A DNA stretch of 64,000 nt from Acanthaster planci (Eukaryota > Echinodermata > Asteroidea > Valvatida > Acanthasteridae). Below the pieces are notes generated by a model, which saw nothing but the letters and a program-made list of their open reading frames with translations, had not been told where the DNA came from and searched no databases. The position numbers and the translations under genes are program-made. The stretch lies in assembly GCF_001949145.1 (NCBI RefSeq), contig NW_019091486.1:2055922-2119921 (forward strand). Reading direction: 5' to 3'. Numbering within the stretch: position 1 is the stretch's first letter; each line of letters starts with the position of its first letter. Shown piece after piece: positions 1 through 10,528 of the stretch.

Positions 1-185
1 TGCCTCAGATAAATGTATGTAGATCTGTCAGATTTGGGCGTTGTGCTATCACAAAGTCAGGTGCACACTTTGCTGGTTTATTTGTACCTGAAGTGAAGCA
101 AAACACGTGTCACCACTGATCACGTGGCTTGGCATTGCTTTGAACGGCTTTGTCTCTTCCTATGTGTTTGTCGCACACCTTACAG
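1..185 (+). other. Intron upstream of the first visible KAT6 exon (partial)
   Basis: No coding signal is seen here. The segment ends in a pyrimidine-rich tract and an AG at 184-185, which serves as acceptor for the first visible PHD exon. Confidence 0.7.
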
Positions 186-303
186 GATGACCGGCCAGTT
201 GCCCCTCCAATGGCCGTGTGTGGTTGTTGCCAGGCAACAGCGGACTGTAATCGGGAGGGCAAGCCAGAACAACTGCTGTCATGTGTTGATTGTGGAAACA
301 GTG
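186..303 (+). CDS. KAT6: KAT6 exon 1 in window: first half of PHD finger 1
   Basis: The exon encodes residues 1-39 plus the first base of codon 40. It starts DDRPVAPPMAVCGCC and continues with NREGKPEQLLSCVDCGNS, which closely matches the start of the KAT6 double PHD finger (the human text reads NREKKPEELISCADCGNSG). Zinc ligands visible are C-x2-C (CGCC) and C-x2-C (CVDC). The acceptor follows ...CACCTTACAG and the donor is GTAAGA at 304. The incoming phase is taken as 0, and upstream exons lie outside the window. Confidence 0.93.
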
Positions 304-804
304 GTAAGAAAGTGTTTAAAGACTGCAACAACATTATATGTGGTTGTCACAAAAGTCAGGAGGCGGTGTAATGAGTGTGTGCTGTTTGTATTATGTAAAA
401 CAACAATTCAGCGTTTTTTTATTGGTTGTCTTGTGCTTGATGTTACAAGTGAGATCTGCAGGAATAGTGGTTATACCACATCGGATGTTTACCAGTACAT
501 TGATTTGTAATTTTGTTATCAAAATATGGAATGGATGTGAGGCTGTACTGAAGATGTGAGAGGAATTTCAATATCTTAGGGGTGTCAAAAAATCCTGTTA
601 ATTGATAAAGTCGTGCAGATATATACATGTAGGTTATAACTGATTTCTTTCACTTGGAAGTTCCTGAAGATAATCCCAAATCAGATGAAAATATACTTGA
701 AACAACCCATTCAGGGTGATTTTGATTCCGTAGCTGAGCTGATATTTGTGTGTTAAAGTCAGTTTGTTTGGGTTTTTCTTGTTTTACCACTTTCCCATGT
801 TCAG
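304..804 (+). other. KAT6 intron
   Basis: Short AT-rich intron between the two halves of PHD finger 1. It has donor GTAAGA and acceptor ...CCCATGTTCAG. I saw nothing else in it. Confidence 0.85.
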
Positions 805-917
805 CACACCCATCCTGTCTGAAGTACTCAGCAGCACTGACTGAGAGAGTTCGTCAGATCCACTGGCAGTGTGCCTCTTGTAAAACATGTGCAATCTGTG
901 GCAAGCGGGGAGAGCAG
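805..917 (+). CDS. KAT6: KAT6 exon 2: end of PHD 1, start of PHD 2
   Basis: Encodes residues 40-77. The split codon makes Ala, giving NSAHPSCLKYS, followed by LTERVRQIHWQCASCKTC and AICGKRGEQ. This is the His and Cys ligand part of PHD 1 and the first ligands of PHD 2, very close to KAT6A/B. The acceptor is TTCAG at 800-804 and the donor GTACTT at 918. The exon ends on a complete codon. Confidence 0.95.
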
Positions 918-1490
918 GTACTTGGACAGAGACATCAGACCTTTTACCAGATAAATAGCCAAGAGTTTTCACCAAGCAGATCTTTGTCACAGAACGTGGC
1001 AGTTTCTGTCAGTTTTTGAGAATTTGTAGTCATGACCACATTCACCAGGATGGGAGACTGTCCTCTCTGGTTCTGCATTCTCCAGTGAAAAGTTTTGTCA
1101 AGATTTGTTCTACCTTTGTCCATTGTTCTTTCCTAATCAGTCTCTTTCCCTCATGGCTTGTATATAGGATTATATGTCAAACTTGCTTCATGTCTTGGGT
1201 ACTACTTTGACTCAAGCTGCCCATCTAGCTTCTTGTGCTCTTGATTTTCTTGGAATCGCTTGATTCATTCAGAACTCAGAACTTGAAGCTGCTGATCTAT
1301 CATGGTCCTTGTTCCCATGGGTCCATAGAAATGTATAAATCCCAGTGGGGAGCAAATGGGAATTTAGAGCATTGCATCTCAAGTGCTCGTTACCTTTTTT
1401 CGAGATGCTCGTTACCTGTTGATAGTATTTTGTTGAATTGTTCCAGAGAGTCATTTCTAAGGAGCTTTCCACTTTGTTTTTCACATGTAG
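918..1490 (+). other. KAT6 intron
   Basis: About 570 bp without recognised elements. It ends with ...TTTTTCACATGTAG. Confidence 0.85.
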
Positions 1491-1569
1491 GAGCTGATTT
1501 CATGTGCATGGTGTGGGCGAGGATACCACATGAGCTGTTTCAAACCACAACTCAAAAGAGTACCCAAAG
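1491..1569 (+). CDS. KAT6: KAT6 exon 3: core of PHD 2
   Basis: Encodes ELISCAWCGRGYHMSCF, then KPQLKRVPK (residues 78-103), with the first base of Gly104. C-x2-C and H-x2-C zinc ligands are present. In human KAT6A the equivalent stretch is CDSCDRGFHMEC, so two aspartates and a glutamate of that face are replaced here by Ala, Gly and Ser. The donor is GTAATG at 1570. Confidence 0.94.
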
Positions 1570-2671
1570 GTAATGTAAAGAAAGAAGATTACATGACAGC
1601 AATTTTATTAAAACTCTAACAGCTTTGTAATTAGTTTTGGAGATTTAATGTGTTCTGATCATTAGTAGAACTTTGCTGGATAACTGGAACATAAAAACAC
1701 AAGATCCAGGTAGAACAAAATGACATGTTCTACTGGCTTTAATTTTTGCATAGATCGGCATGATTGACTTCATAGATCATTTTCAGTGTCATTAATTGAC
1801 TTCATTAACTGTTCACGCATACTTATTCTTTAGTTGTGGGGACTATACGTGTATTGAAATATAGACCTTTTGTCCTCATAAGTTGGTCCTGACTTTCTTA
1901 ACAAAAGAAATTGTCCCTGAAACACGGTGAAGGCCTCTCCTATAGTTCATGAGGAGTGTGACATGCTCTGGCAAGTTTTGTGTGCCTTGGCGAGTGACCG
2001 ATGTACACTCCCTCACAGTTTTCAGTGGTTCCCATGGGTTTTTGTGCACAAGCATAGTGCCTGACTGACTGTGTGTCGTACCTTGACTTGGTATTGAGCC
2101 ACGTCTGGCCATCTTAGCAAATATCGCTCTGATAGACAATGCACAAGTTTGGTACAAGTTACTCTCCAGATCAGCATTCATGGTGTCCTACTTAACATGT
2201 AGTTATAAATGGCCATGGTATCCTGGTATTTTAAAGATTCCATTTTTTTTTCATCAGGTTCATCATGAAATATAAAACTGTCCATAGGTGGTTAAGGCAT
2301 CATTAGTTTCACAAACACATCAAAGAACTGAATTTCAGTCAGGTGCAGAGCAAGTGCTTACATGTGGGGGCATTGTCTGCCGTTACTCATAACAGCCTCA
2401 GGGAGCTGGCATTTATCTCCCATCAAACGACTAGAAACATGTACCACTTCCTGTGGGTGATATTTTAGGCTATCGCTTATTACTCCCAACTCTTACTGTG
2501 AAGAATTGGTGCTCAAGATAAAAAGTACATTGGCGAGTGCCTTTGCCCAAGGCCAGAGTCCGGATGTAACCATGACCCTTCCTTGATGAGATGACTCGGC
2601 TGTGCTGTCAATTTTTTAGGCAACTGTACCTAAATTAGTTCTACATTAACTCTGCCCTGGTTTCCTCGCAG
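1570..2671 (+). other. KAT6 intron
   Basis: About 1.1 kb, AT-rich, with no gene-like segment or repeat that I could recognise. It ends in ...TTTCCTCGCAG. Confidence 0.8.
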
Positions 2672-2834
2672 GACCCTGGAAGTGCAAGCCATGCAAAACT
2701 GGCAAGTGGTTATCGTTGCCATCTTCTTCATCCGCAGTCAGCTCTGCCTCTGGTCTGAAGAGAAACTACCAGTCCAAACTGGGTAAATCCAACAAATTGA
2801 AGATCCAGTCTGTCAAATCAGCACCCCGCAGAAC
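2672..2834 (+). CDS. KAT6: KAT6 exon 4: end of PHD 2 and basic linker
   Basis: Encodes GPWKCKPCKTGKW, the last C-x2-C of PHD 2. A Ser-rich and Lys/Arg-rich linker follows (SLPSSSSAVSSASG, then basic residues to SAPRR; residues 104-157). The exon ends with two bases (AC) of Thr158 before GTAAGT at 2835. Basic sequence after the double PHD finger is also found in vertebrate KAT6. Confidence 0.95.
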
Positions 2835-5800
2835 GTAAGTTGTCTTTTCTTGCTATTTGGACTCCGTTTGACCTATTAGATCTGTTAATAACTCATTGAC
2901 ATTTTACAGGTCTTTACCCCAGCTGTGGTGAAACATTTCAGAACTGGTTTCCGGTACAATTAAAAGTGCCGTAAGAGGCACAGTCTAGAAATGTGAGTGA
3001 AATAATTTGCCGGAAAGGGCAAAACCCTGTGAAAACCCTTGTGGTTTTAACGGGATGCTATAGCAATGTCACAGAAATTGTTGTAAGGCCATCCCTCTGG
3101 AAAAGTAGATTCAGCAACACCCTGCACCTGTCCTCTAGTTGTATCTCATATGGTTCTCAATATGTTTAAGCATAACTAGAATCAAATCAGGCGATGTACT
3201 CAAGTGATAGATGGGAACATTTATTACCCACACTTACTACAAGTGGTTTGCCCAATGTACTTAGTGCCTATCCAGTTGCCATTTGTTCCAGGAATGTATT
3301 ACATGCTTTTCCACCTGATAGTCAACATTGCCACGTGAAACTGTAGTGCTTTTTAGGTGAAGTACTCATCTTGTCAGTTTGGGACTTGAGATCAGCTGTG
3401 GGATTCACTTTTGAATTGGTTTGCTCAACCTCGTGTCTTTGCAAATCATTTACATTATGCACAACGGCTGAGTGAATCATGGCCAGAGAGGATGTGTGTA
3501 ATGAGGTTGACAGGTCTCAAAATGAGAGTGTCCAACTGATGTCACATAGGATGAAACATTGTCCCTATCAGTAATGTCCTGATTGATTCCGTTTGGCCAT
3601 GAAAAGGGCATACAACTTGGATTGGTGAGTCACATTTGATTTTCTGAGTAGATTCTAAAGACGTGAATTCTTTCTGTGCAAGTACAGTAAAGATCTTACA
3701 AGTTTTCAGATGTGTACAGTGTAGGTCAGTTGAATGCCACATAAGTATAAGTTGATGCTGAGATCATGAAAACAAGAGTCATCAGACATGACCAAAGTAG
3801 GTTATCAAGTATTCATCGAGTGCAGTGTGGCAGTGTTTAAAGGACTGGATGGCTGTTAATTAATGGAACTAACTGGATGTTTGAGAGATTGGTGACTGTC
3901 AAGGTTCAATGTCTGCTGTTGTTTTGCCTAATTGTGTGGCTGTGTCTCCGTATGGGACTATGTAACCATTGCCCAGCATCTGGCCAGACAGGATGTTAGC
4001 CTGCAAAGAATGGTATGTGATGACCAGAGGCTTGGATTCTCTGGGCATTCAGGATAAGCTCGCTATCAGTGCAGGAAGAGTTAGTGGGCCCAACCTTTTC
4101 AAGCCAACAACCACTTCAGGATTCTCATGAGTATTAACTTGGAGAGGCTGAATCATCTTCTTGTATGGTGACCAAGTCATGCACATGTATGTATCTCAAT
4201 CACCGACCGTGTCCCTTTGTGCTTTTATTCATGCGAGGGCTTCATGTGCCTTATACATTGACGGCATATTGCATCCAGAATACTGTCATGCCACAGGTCA
4301 TTGACCTCAGGATTTTGACACGGGGTGAACTTGGATGAAGCAGGCTGTGTGGGGCAGATATAGGGGGAAATTTAGGGTAGTTCGAGGCCTGATGTGTGAG
4401 GGTGTGAATCATGACGACCTAGATTGGACAAGGTCAACCCCAGGCATCCAGAATGCACTATTCCCTCAAATCAGTCTGGAGCATTACCACATTTGGGCGT
4501 AGTTACCCTTCCTTGTGATCCAGCTGATACAGAAAGTTTCATCCTACGTCGGGGTTAATTATCTCTAGTAGGCAACGATGAATTTGAAGTCACGTTGGTA
4601 CCGACACAAGCATGCTTTAGAGCATATAGATGATGTCTGTAGTGGTCTTTTTTTTGCACAGCTAATCAAATTTTTGCAAACAAAACTTTTCGGTTGGTAA
4701 AGAAAAGCACCCCTGAACATGAAAATACCCACAATCCTTTTTGGGCTGCTAGAATAGGCCTTGTAATTGGTCAGAGTGCACGAAATTTGTGACATAATAG
4801 CCCGTCCAAGTAGGGTAAAACTCCAGACTTGAAATGTGGCCTTTACTTGTGAATGCAAATTCAAAGGACAGATTCGTTATTGTTAACTCAAAATTTCTCA
4901 CTGCAAATCTTACCATTTAACCGGTTAAAGTCAGATTTTCTTACCCGAAAAAGCTGTTGGGATGGGTTTTTTTTTTTTTTTCCAAAAACCTTGCAATTGT
5001 GCTTTGACCCAGCCAAGCACAATGCATTAATACATCCACCATGGAAATAAAAAGACTTCTTCCACAGTGTACACATCCTCAGTGGAACATATGAAGAAAA
5101 TTATGTGTGTTTACACGTCATCTGGCATCAAGAAGTTCATTGAAACTCAAAACAAAGAGACGTTTATTTTTTACCAATGATTAAGAAATTGTCGATGTTC
5201 ACATCTCATTTGGAAGAAGACGTGAAAAAAGAGCCACTTGCAACAGAAAGTTATTCAGTTGAATTTCTCAAAGGAAAGCAATTAGCTGGAAAGAATGCCC
5301 TTATTAATAATTGGTGTTGCCAGCATACATAGGTTGTCAATTTACTGCATGTCAACCCTGAGGAGAGTCCATCAATATTACAAATGCGGAAGACAGATTT
5401 TGTATTTTTATGCTTGAGGGTAGTTATTCCTGCAACGTCTTGTTCGGAAATGAAGCATGCTCAAATTAGTCAAGACATTTCGTGGCACATAGTCAAAGTC
5501 GTGTGGCATTTTGCCCTGCACCTTTCCTGTTCTTTTCTGCAAAAGTTCTCAAGATCTTGATGTTTCAAGTAAGGCTTGCCAAAGTCATAAATGTCATGCT
5601 AGCATGTTGGCATGCATCTACCGTGTTGTGAATTCAGAAGTAGTGGCTGCAAAAAACAATTCAATTAGTACATCGTGGGGTCATTTTTTTCCCCCTCATT
5701 TTGAACTGTGATTGATGGATATTATCAGAGGAGTTAAAAGGAAAGTCACACTTCCTGTACAAAAAAGGGCTGAGTTCATGCTAGTATTTCTGGATGTTGA

Positions 5801-6235
5801 CCAACTTCTTCTCAGCACCTTGGTTTGTAGACCTGAGGGCGGGCCCACGCCTGTTGCTTCCTGCCATTGGGGTTGGTTGTACACCCTTGCCACAAGTTTT
5901 CAGTGGAGTTTCTGATGGATATTGGATGTGTGTATGGAAATGTCTCACCATCCGCCGTTCTCCCATAGGAGGGGGGATTTCATAAAGGGTTCCGAATTGA
6001 AGCTGCATGTTCAGTATTGGTGAATTTGATCCAACCATACCGTTCAGGGCTCTCAGTTTGATTTATCCTGGTAAGTGTTTTACAGGTCCCTCACTTGACA
6101 TCTGGTATTTTGGGGGTGTGCAGTTTAGGGTAAAAGATTACTGCACTTCAAGCCACGCTCATTACCCTAGTAACTTACTGGGATTTTATCGAAACAGTCA
6201 TAGAAAGGATTGTTCAGGTTGTTGCAGCATTTTAG

Positions 6236-6335
6236 CTAGCGAACCGTGCAGCCGTGTTTTGCACGGCCAGTTTTGTGAAATCACGGCCCACTTTCTCAAG
6301 CACGGCCTAGCAGTGCAAATCAAGCCGTGCACTAC
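6236..6335. repeat. Cluster of CACGGC/GCCGTG words
   Basis: Within about 100 bp, GCCGTG or CACGGC occurs six or more times in both orientations, as in CAGCCGTG, GCACGGCC, TCACGGCCC, GCACGGCC and AGCCGTGC. This gives overlapping short inverted repeats. No protein-coding or element identity is evident. Confidence 0.4.
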
Positions 6336-8576
6336 TTGATTTGATGATTGTGTAATCGAGATCCCCGAAAATGTGAAAGTAAAATCTGAGCTAAAATTCG
6401 GTCTTTTCCCCATGCTTTTCCCCCATCAACCAAGTCCAAACTAGAAACTACACTGCAATACATGTACGCTTGCACTAGTTCGGACGTCAGAAGGTATCAA
6501 CGTCGGCAGGCGGGTTCCCATATAAATAATGAACTACAGCACTGTATCTATCAACTTGTAACAAAATGAACACAGGGAGCCATACTTGTTCACCAGCAAT
6601 CAAATCATACATGTAATCACATTGTTCCCATGGCAATCATTAGCCGCCATATTGTGCCCACTCTCGCATGAGGTAGTCCATGGGGACGAGATTGACATAA
6701 TCATTTCGGGGCTTGCACTATTTGCTCACTAGATCATCCAGAATGAATCGAAAAATAATGGATTTCTTCTCGAAGGCAAAGCTTGACCTACACATAACCT
6801 TTGTTATTGTCAATAATGAGCATAAAGCTTGTTTAGGTTCTTCTACCTTAATTCTGGAAAAAATTGTCGAACTCTTCCGATGCCATGTCCAGACTCGTGC
6901 ACAAGTACGAGCACGTGGCCTGCCTGTGCTGTGGTTTATATGGGGGTGCATGTACAGTGTGCATGTACACGCACTATGCATGTACGACATGTATTTTTTC
7001 ATCCACATGAAGTCAAGTCATGTACTCAATTTACTTGTTCTTAGCCAAATTGCCAAAGGAAGCATGCATACATAGGAAAACTAGGGTTCATTTTTATGTC
7101 CTTATTTATTTTTGTTTGCTTATGACATAATAATCTGAATGTAATGCATTGCAAACAAAAATGCATTACCTGCATACCATTTTTTTGAAAACAAAATAAA
7201 GTGGTTATGAGAAATCAGTTCAAATGTGTTTGTCATTTTTTTCTACTTTGTTGCAGGGCTGTTTAAGCACACTGTATAAAACAATAGTTGCAGACAGTTT
7301 CACAATTATTTTTTTTCTAAAAGCCATTATTTTTGTTTGAAAAGGCAACAAATCTCATGAAAAAAATGTCAGAAATTCATCAGAGACCACCAGAGAGCAT
7401 CTAAAATAGCCATTGCTTCCAGGGCCCTTACGCAGGCCCTGGATCTAGGCCGTAAGGGACTTTGCGCTGCACGCTCGTGTTGCGTGCTTGGCTCGCAAAT
7501 TTTGGACTCTTACAAGATTGCACTCCCTGGTTTTTTATTTTGCACTCCCACTTTTCAAATGCTAGCTCAAACACTGGGTTGTTGATCCAATAGGAGTGTT
7601 GTGCACAGCATATGTCACCTTGGAACCATAGGAATTGTATAACTTTTGAAAGGCCAAAAGTTGGGCATAGGTGTGTGTTTGGATTTAGTAAAGAATTGAT
7701 AAATTGAAGGCCCAGCTTTTGTTTATTTGACGTAATTCAAAGATATGTGTCCATGATATTATAAAACCATTTGTAAATATTGCCGCCCTCTTTTAAAATG
7801 ATCTTTTACGATAATATTTTTTGTAACAATTATGTGGGCTTTTTTTTAAACGAAATTTTTGCATTGCTAAGGGATTGCTTGCATGTGTACTTTCTGTCCC
7901 TGTTCATACGTGTAGGTTCCCTACTTACCAAAAGACCATATATTTTGACACAGGTTAGGCCACCGTGAACAATAATTGTTTCAGTCCTCACCCAGTGTTC
8001 AAAATCCTCATGACAAATAACGAGATTTTGATAGTGCTGGTGACCACGGAGAGCAAATATAAGTCTTGCGGTCAGATGTGTCAGAAGTTAGGGACTTCCA
8101 GGCTGGTGCGTTTTTTTATACTCATAGTTTTTGCAGTTTGGGCTGTCATGCACAGCATTGAGAAAGCCACTTTATCTCTATGATATCAGCGTTGGAAATC
8201 GCTTGATAAGTTCTTTCCTCTTATGTCACGGAGGATCGAGTTGTGGTTTACCACACTGGAGCAGAAAAAAAGTTTGCAAGAAGTTTCACTGCATATCAGA
8301 CAACTTCCTTGTTTTGTAGATGTGTATCCTTCTATTAGCAGTGTGTGTTACGGAGACTACAGTTGGATTCCGTTGCCCTTTGAAGACGTGTGTGCACTGC
8401 CTAACATTAATGGAATTGCAGATACATAGCTTCCTGCTTGAAATGATTACTGTAATTACCCCTTATCTGCAAGCATTTCTGAATCAACCAGAATCAAACT
8501 CTGTGTAGTGACAATGTTAAGCATCTTATTTAAGCGGCATTTTATGCCAAAGGATTCAAAGTGTATTTATATGAAA

Positions 8577-8824
8577 CCAGGGGCCGATTCCATAGAGCTG
8601 CTTAAGCACAAAATTTGCATAAGCGTGAAAAAACCTTACGTGATGAATAAGGTTACCAGCCAAAATTCAATTTGATGTATATCGTTTTGGCATGGTATTC
8701 ACCTGTCTTTTGCTTAACATGACAATCACATAGATTTTGAGCTGGTAACCTTTGTTTTTTAAGCAAGGCTTTTTGCGCTTAAGCAAATTTTGTGCTTAAG
8801 CAGCTCTATGAAATTGGCCCCTGG
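8577..8824. mobile_element. MITE-like inverted-repeat element, family A, copy 1
   Basis: The ends are long terminal inverted repeats. The left arm reads GGGCCGATTCCATAGAGCTG followed by CTTAAGCAC, and the right arm ends GCTCTATGAAATTGGCCC. The internal sequence is non-coding. A second copy with similar length and interior lies at 23331-23569. CCAG/CTGG just outside the ends extends the palindrome, and no clear target-site duplication is visible. Confidence 0.8.
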
Positions 8825-10047
8825 ACATTAAGGCCAATCTTATGATGCCACCAGTAGCTGCTGTACATTGTAAGCGTATTATCCATCAAAGCTGTGCAAG
8901 ATGGAGACTCAGATTGTGTCTCCGAAGTACCAGTAGTTAAGTGTTGTTGTCTGGTTTTGCCTTGATTAGATTCCTGTTTCATTTAAATTCAAAGCGTGGT
9001 ATTGTAATGATGCGGTTGAAAACTTAAAGCATGTGATGTCACATCATTCAACTATAACCACAGACACTGAGCCGCAGTGAACAGTGTTCGAATTGAAACT
9101 GTTGCCCTTCACTCTTGATGAGAATTGCTTGGGGGGAGGGGAGCTCTGAATAAATACGTGTGATATCATCGGGCGCTTCCATCCCAACCCACATGCTCTT
9201 GCATTTGCTTGCCGAAATTCCAGACTGAGTGCCAGACAGAGTCACTGCTTTCATTTCCCCCCAACACAGTCGCCCTGATCTGCATCGATCATAATTTACC
9301 GAGTGCTTTTAGCCCTGGTGGCTGTTGCTGTGCAGGTGCCAGTTCACTGTAAAGGAGGATGCACTTGATCACTGAGTCCAGCCCCCATAAAGGCCACTGT
9401 ACATTGGATGATTTCCTGTTGGCATTCATTCAGGATGCAGGGACTTAATAATACGTTAGAGTGGAGGCCGTTTGTGTATTAATGAGGTGTGCTACTGTGT
9501 GTGGGCTCTTGAACTCAAGAAAAATAATGATTGCCTTTCCTCTGTGATGACTTCGCTTTTATCTCGGGTTGTTCAGTGACTTTAGTCACTCTATCATTGA
9601 AAATTTGGTTCCAAACATCATTAGTAGTTTTGTTAATACATGGTGCCATGGGTGACAATATATTTTCGAGTGCACACTTCTCAAGCCATAGATGATGTCA
9701 ACTTTCAAGAACCCCGGGTATTACGACAAATCGACTGTGAAGAGCATGACTCTGTACCTTTGATCTCATGGCCGATATGTACCTGTGTTCCATCACACTC
9801 CATTCCAGACATTGACTAATGAAATTCAGGATGATTCATCAATGTTGCAAACTTGCAAGGCATTGTGCACATTGACAGCATGTCAATAGTCGTTCCTAGA
9901 AGCATAACCATTAGTAATGGCTCCTATTATCATGCAGTGTAATGCTATTGCAGGATTGGCCTATTGCTGTTTTGCTAATTTTAGCTACAGGAAGGAAGGT
10001 GATAGCCCCCAAAAGCTCATGAATATTTTGTGTTGACCATATTGCAG

Positions 10048-10113
10048 AGGCTGTCCATTTCCAGGGTGCAATGGAACAGGTAACACCAATGGCAAATCCA
10101 AGCTTCATAAGTC
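10048..10113 (+). CDS. KAT6: KAT6 exon 5: C2HC zinc finger (MYT1/KAT7 type), main part
   Basis: Encodes residues 158-179, GCPFPGCNGTGNTNG then KSKLHK. With the next exon (SLFECPRCPP) this gives C-x4-C-x12-H-x5-C, the spacing of the C2HC finger of KAT7/HBO1, Chameau and MYT1-type proteins. The GxG and following G are kept, but the usual His after GxG is Asn. The exon is 66 nt and starts and ends in the same phase, so it could be skipped without a frameshift. The acceptor is ATTGCAG and the donor GTAAGT at 10114. Confidence 0.92.
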
Positions 10114-10528
10114 GTAAGTCTTTCTTTGTACTTGTGATGCCTTTCAAACTTAAATCATTCTGACAAACTTCAAGGAAAAATCATCAGTTTTCAACACAGT
10201 TGGAAACAAATGTATAAATAGAACAAACTGCTTGAGAGAAGGCTTTGGCCCCTTCTTTATTTTGATGTCACTGTGAACAGCAATTGCCACAATGCTGCCT
10301 GTACAGGAGAGGTATCCTGTGAACATGCAGTGCTCATGCACTGCTCATGCACTGCGGGTGCGTGGACATTCATGTACATGTATGTACAGTAGTTTAAGAC
10401 AAGTTACAGCAGTGTTGTGTTCGAGTCCATCACAAGTCCTTTCACAACTCTTTTCACAAGGCCAGTCATAAGTAACGGTGATCATGTGGGAGACTTTAAT
10501 AGAATTTTTTTTTTTTCCTTTTCTGCAG
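10114..10528 (+). other. KAT6 intron
   Basis: About 415 bp. It holds a TGCTCATGCACTGC tandem and ACATGTA words near 10330-10390, then a strong poly-T tract before TTCTGCAG. No gene was seen. Confidence 0.85.

Larger units (their letters stand above)
2835..10047 (+). other. Large KAT6 intron (7.2 kb)
   Basis: The longest intron before the terminal exons. It contains an inverted-repeat element (8577-8824) and a cluster of CACGGC words near 6236-6335, annotated separately. The rest is AT-rich with runs of T and scattered ACATGTA words, and no convincing exon was seen. Short open frames here lack splice or homology support. Confidence 0.75.
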
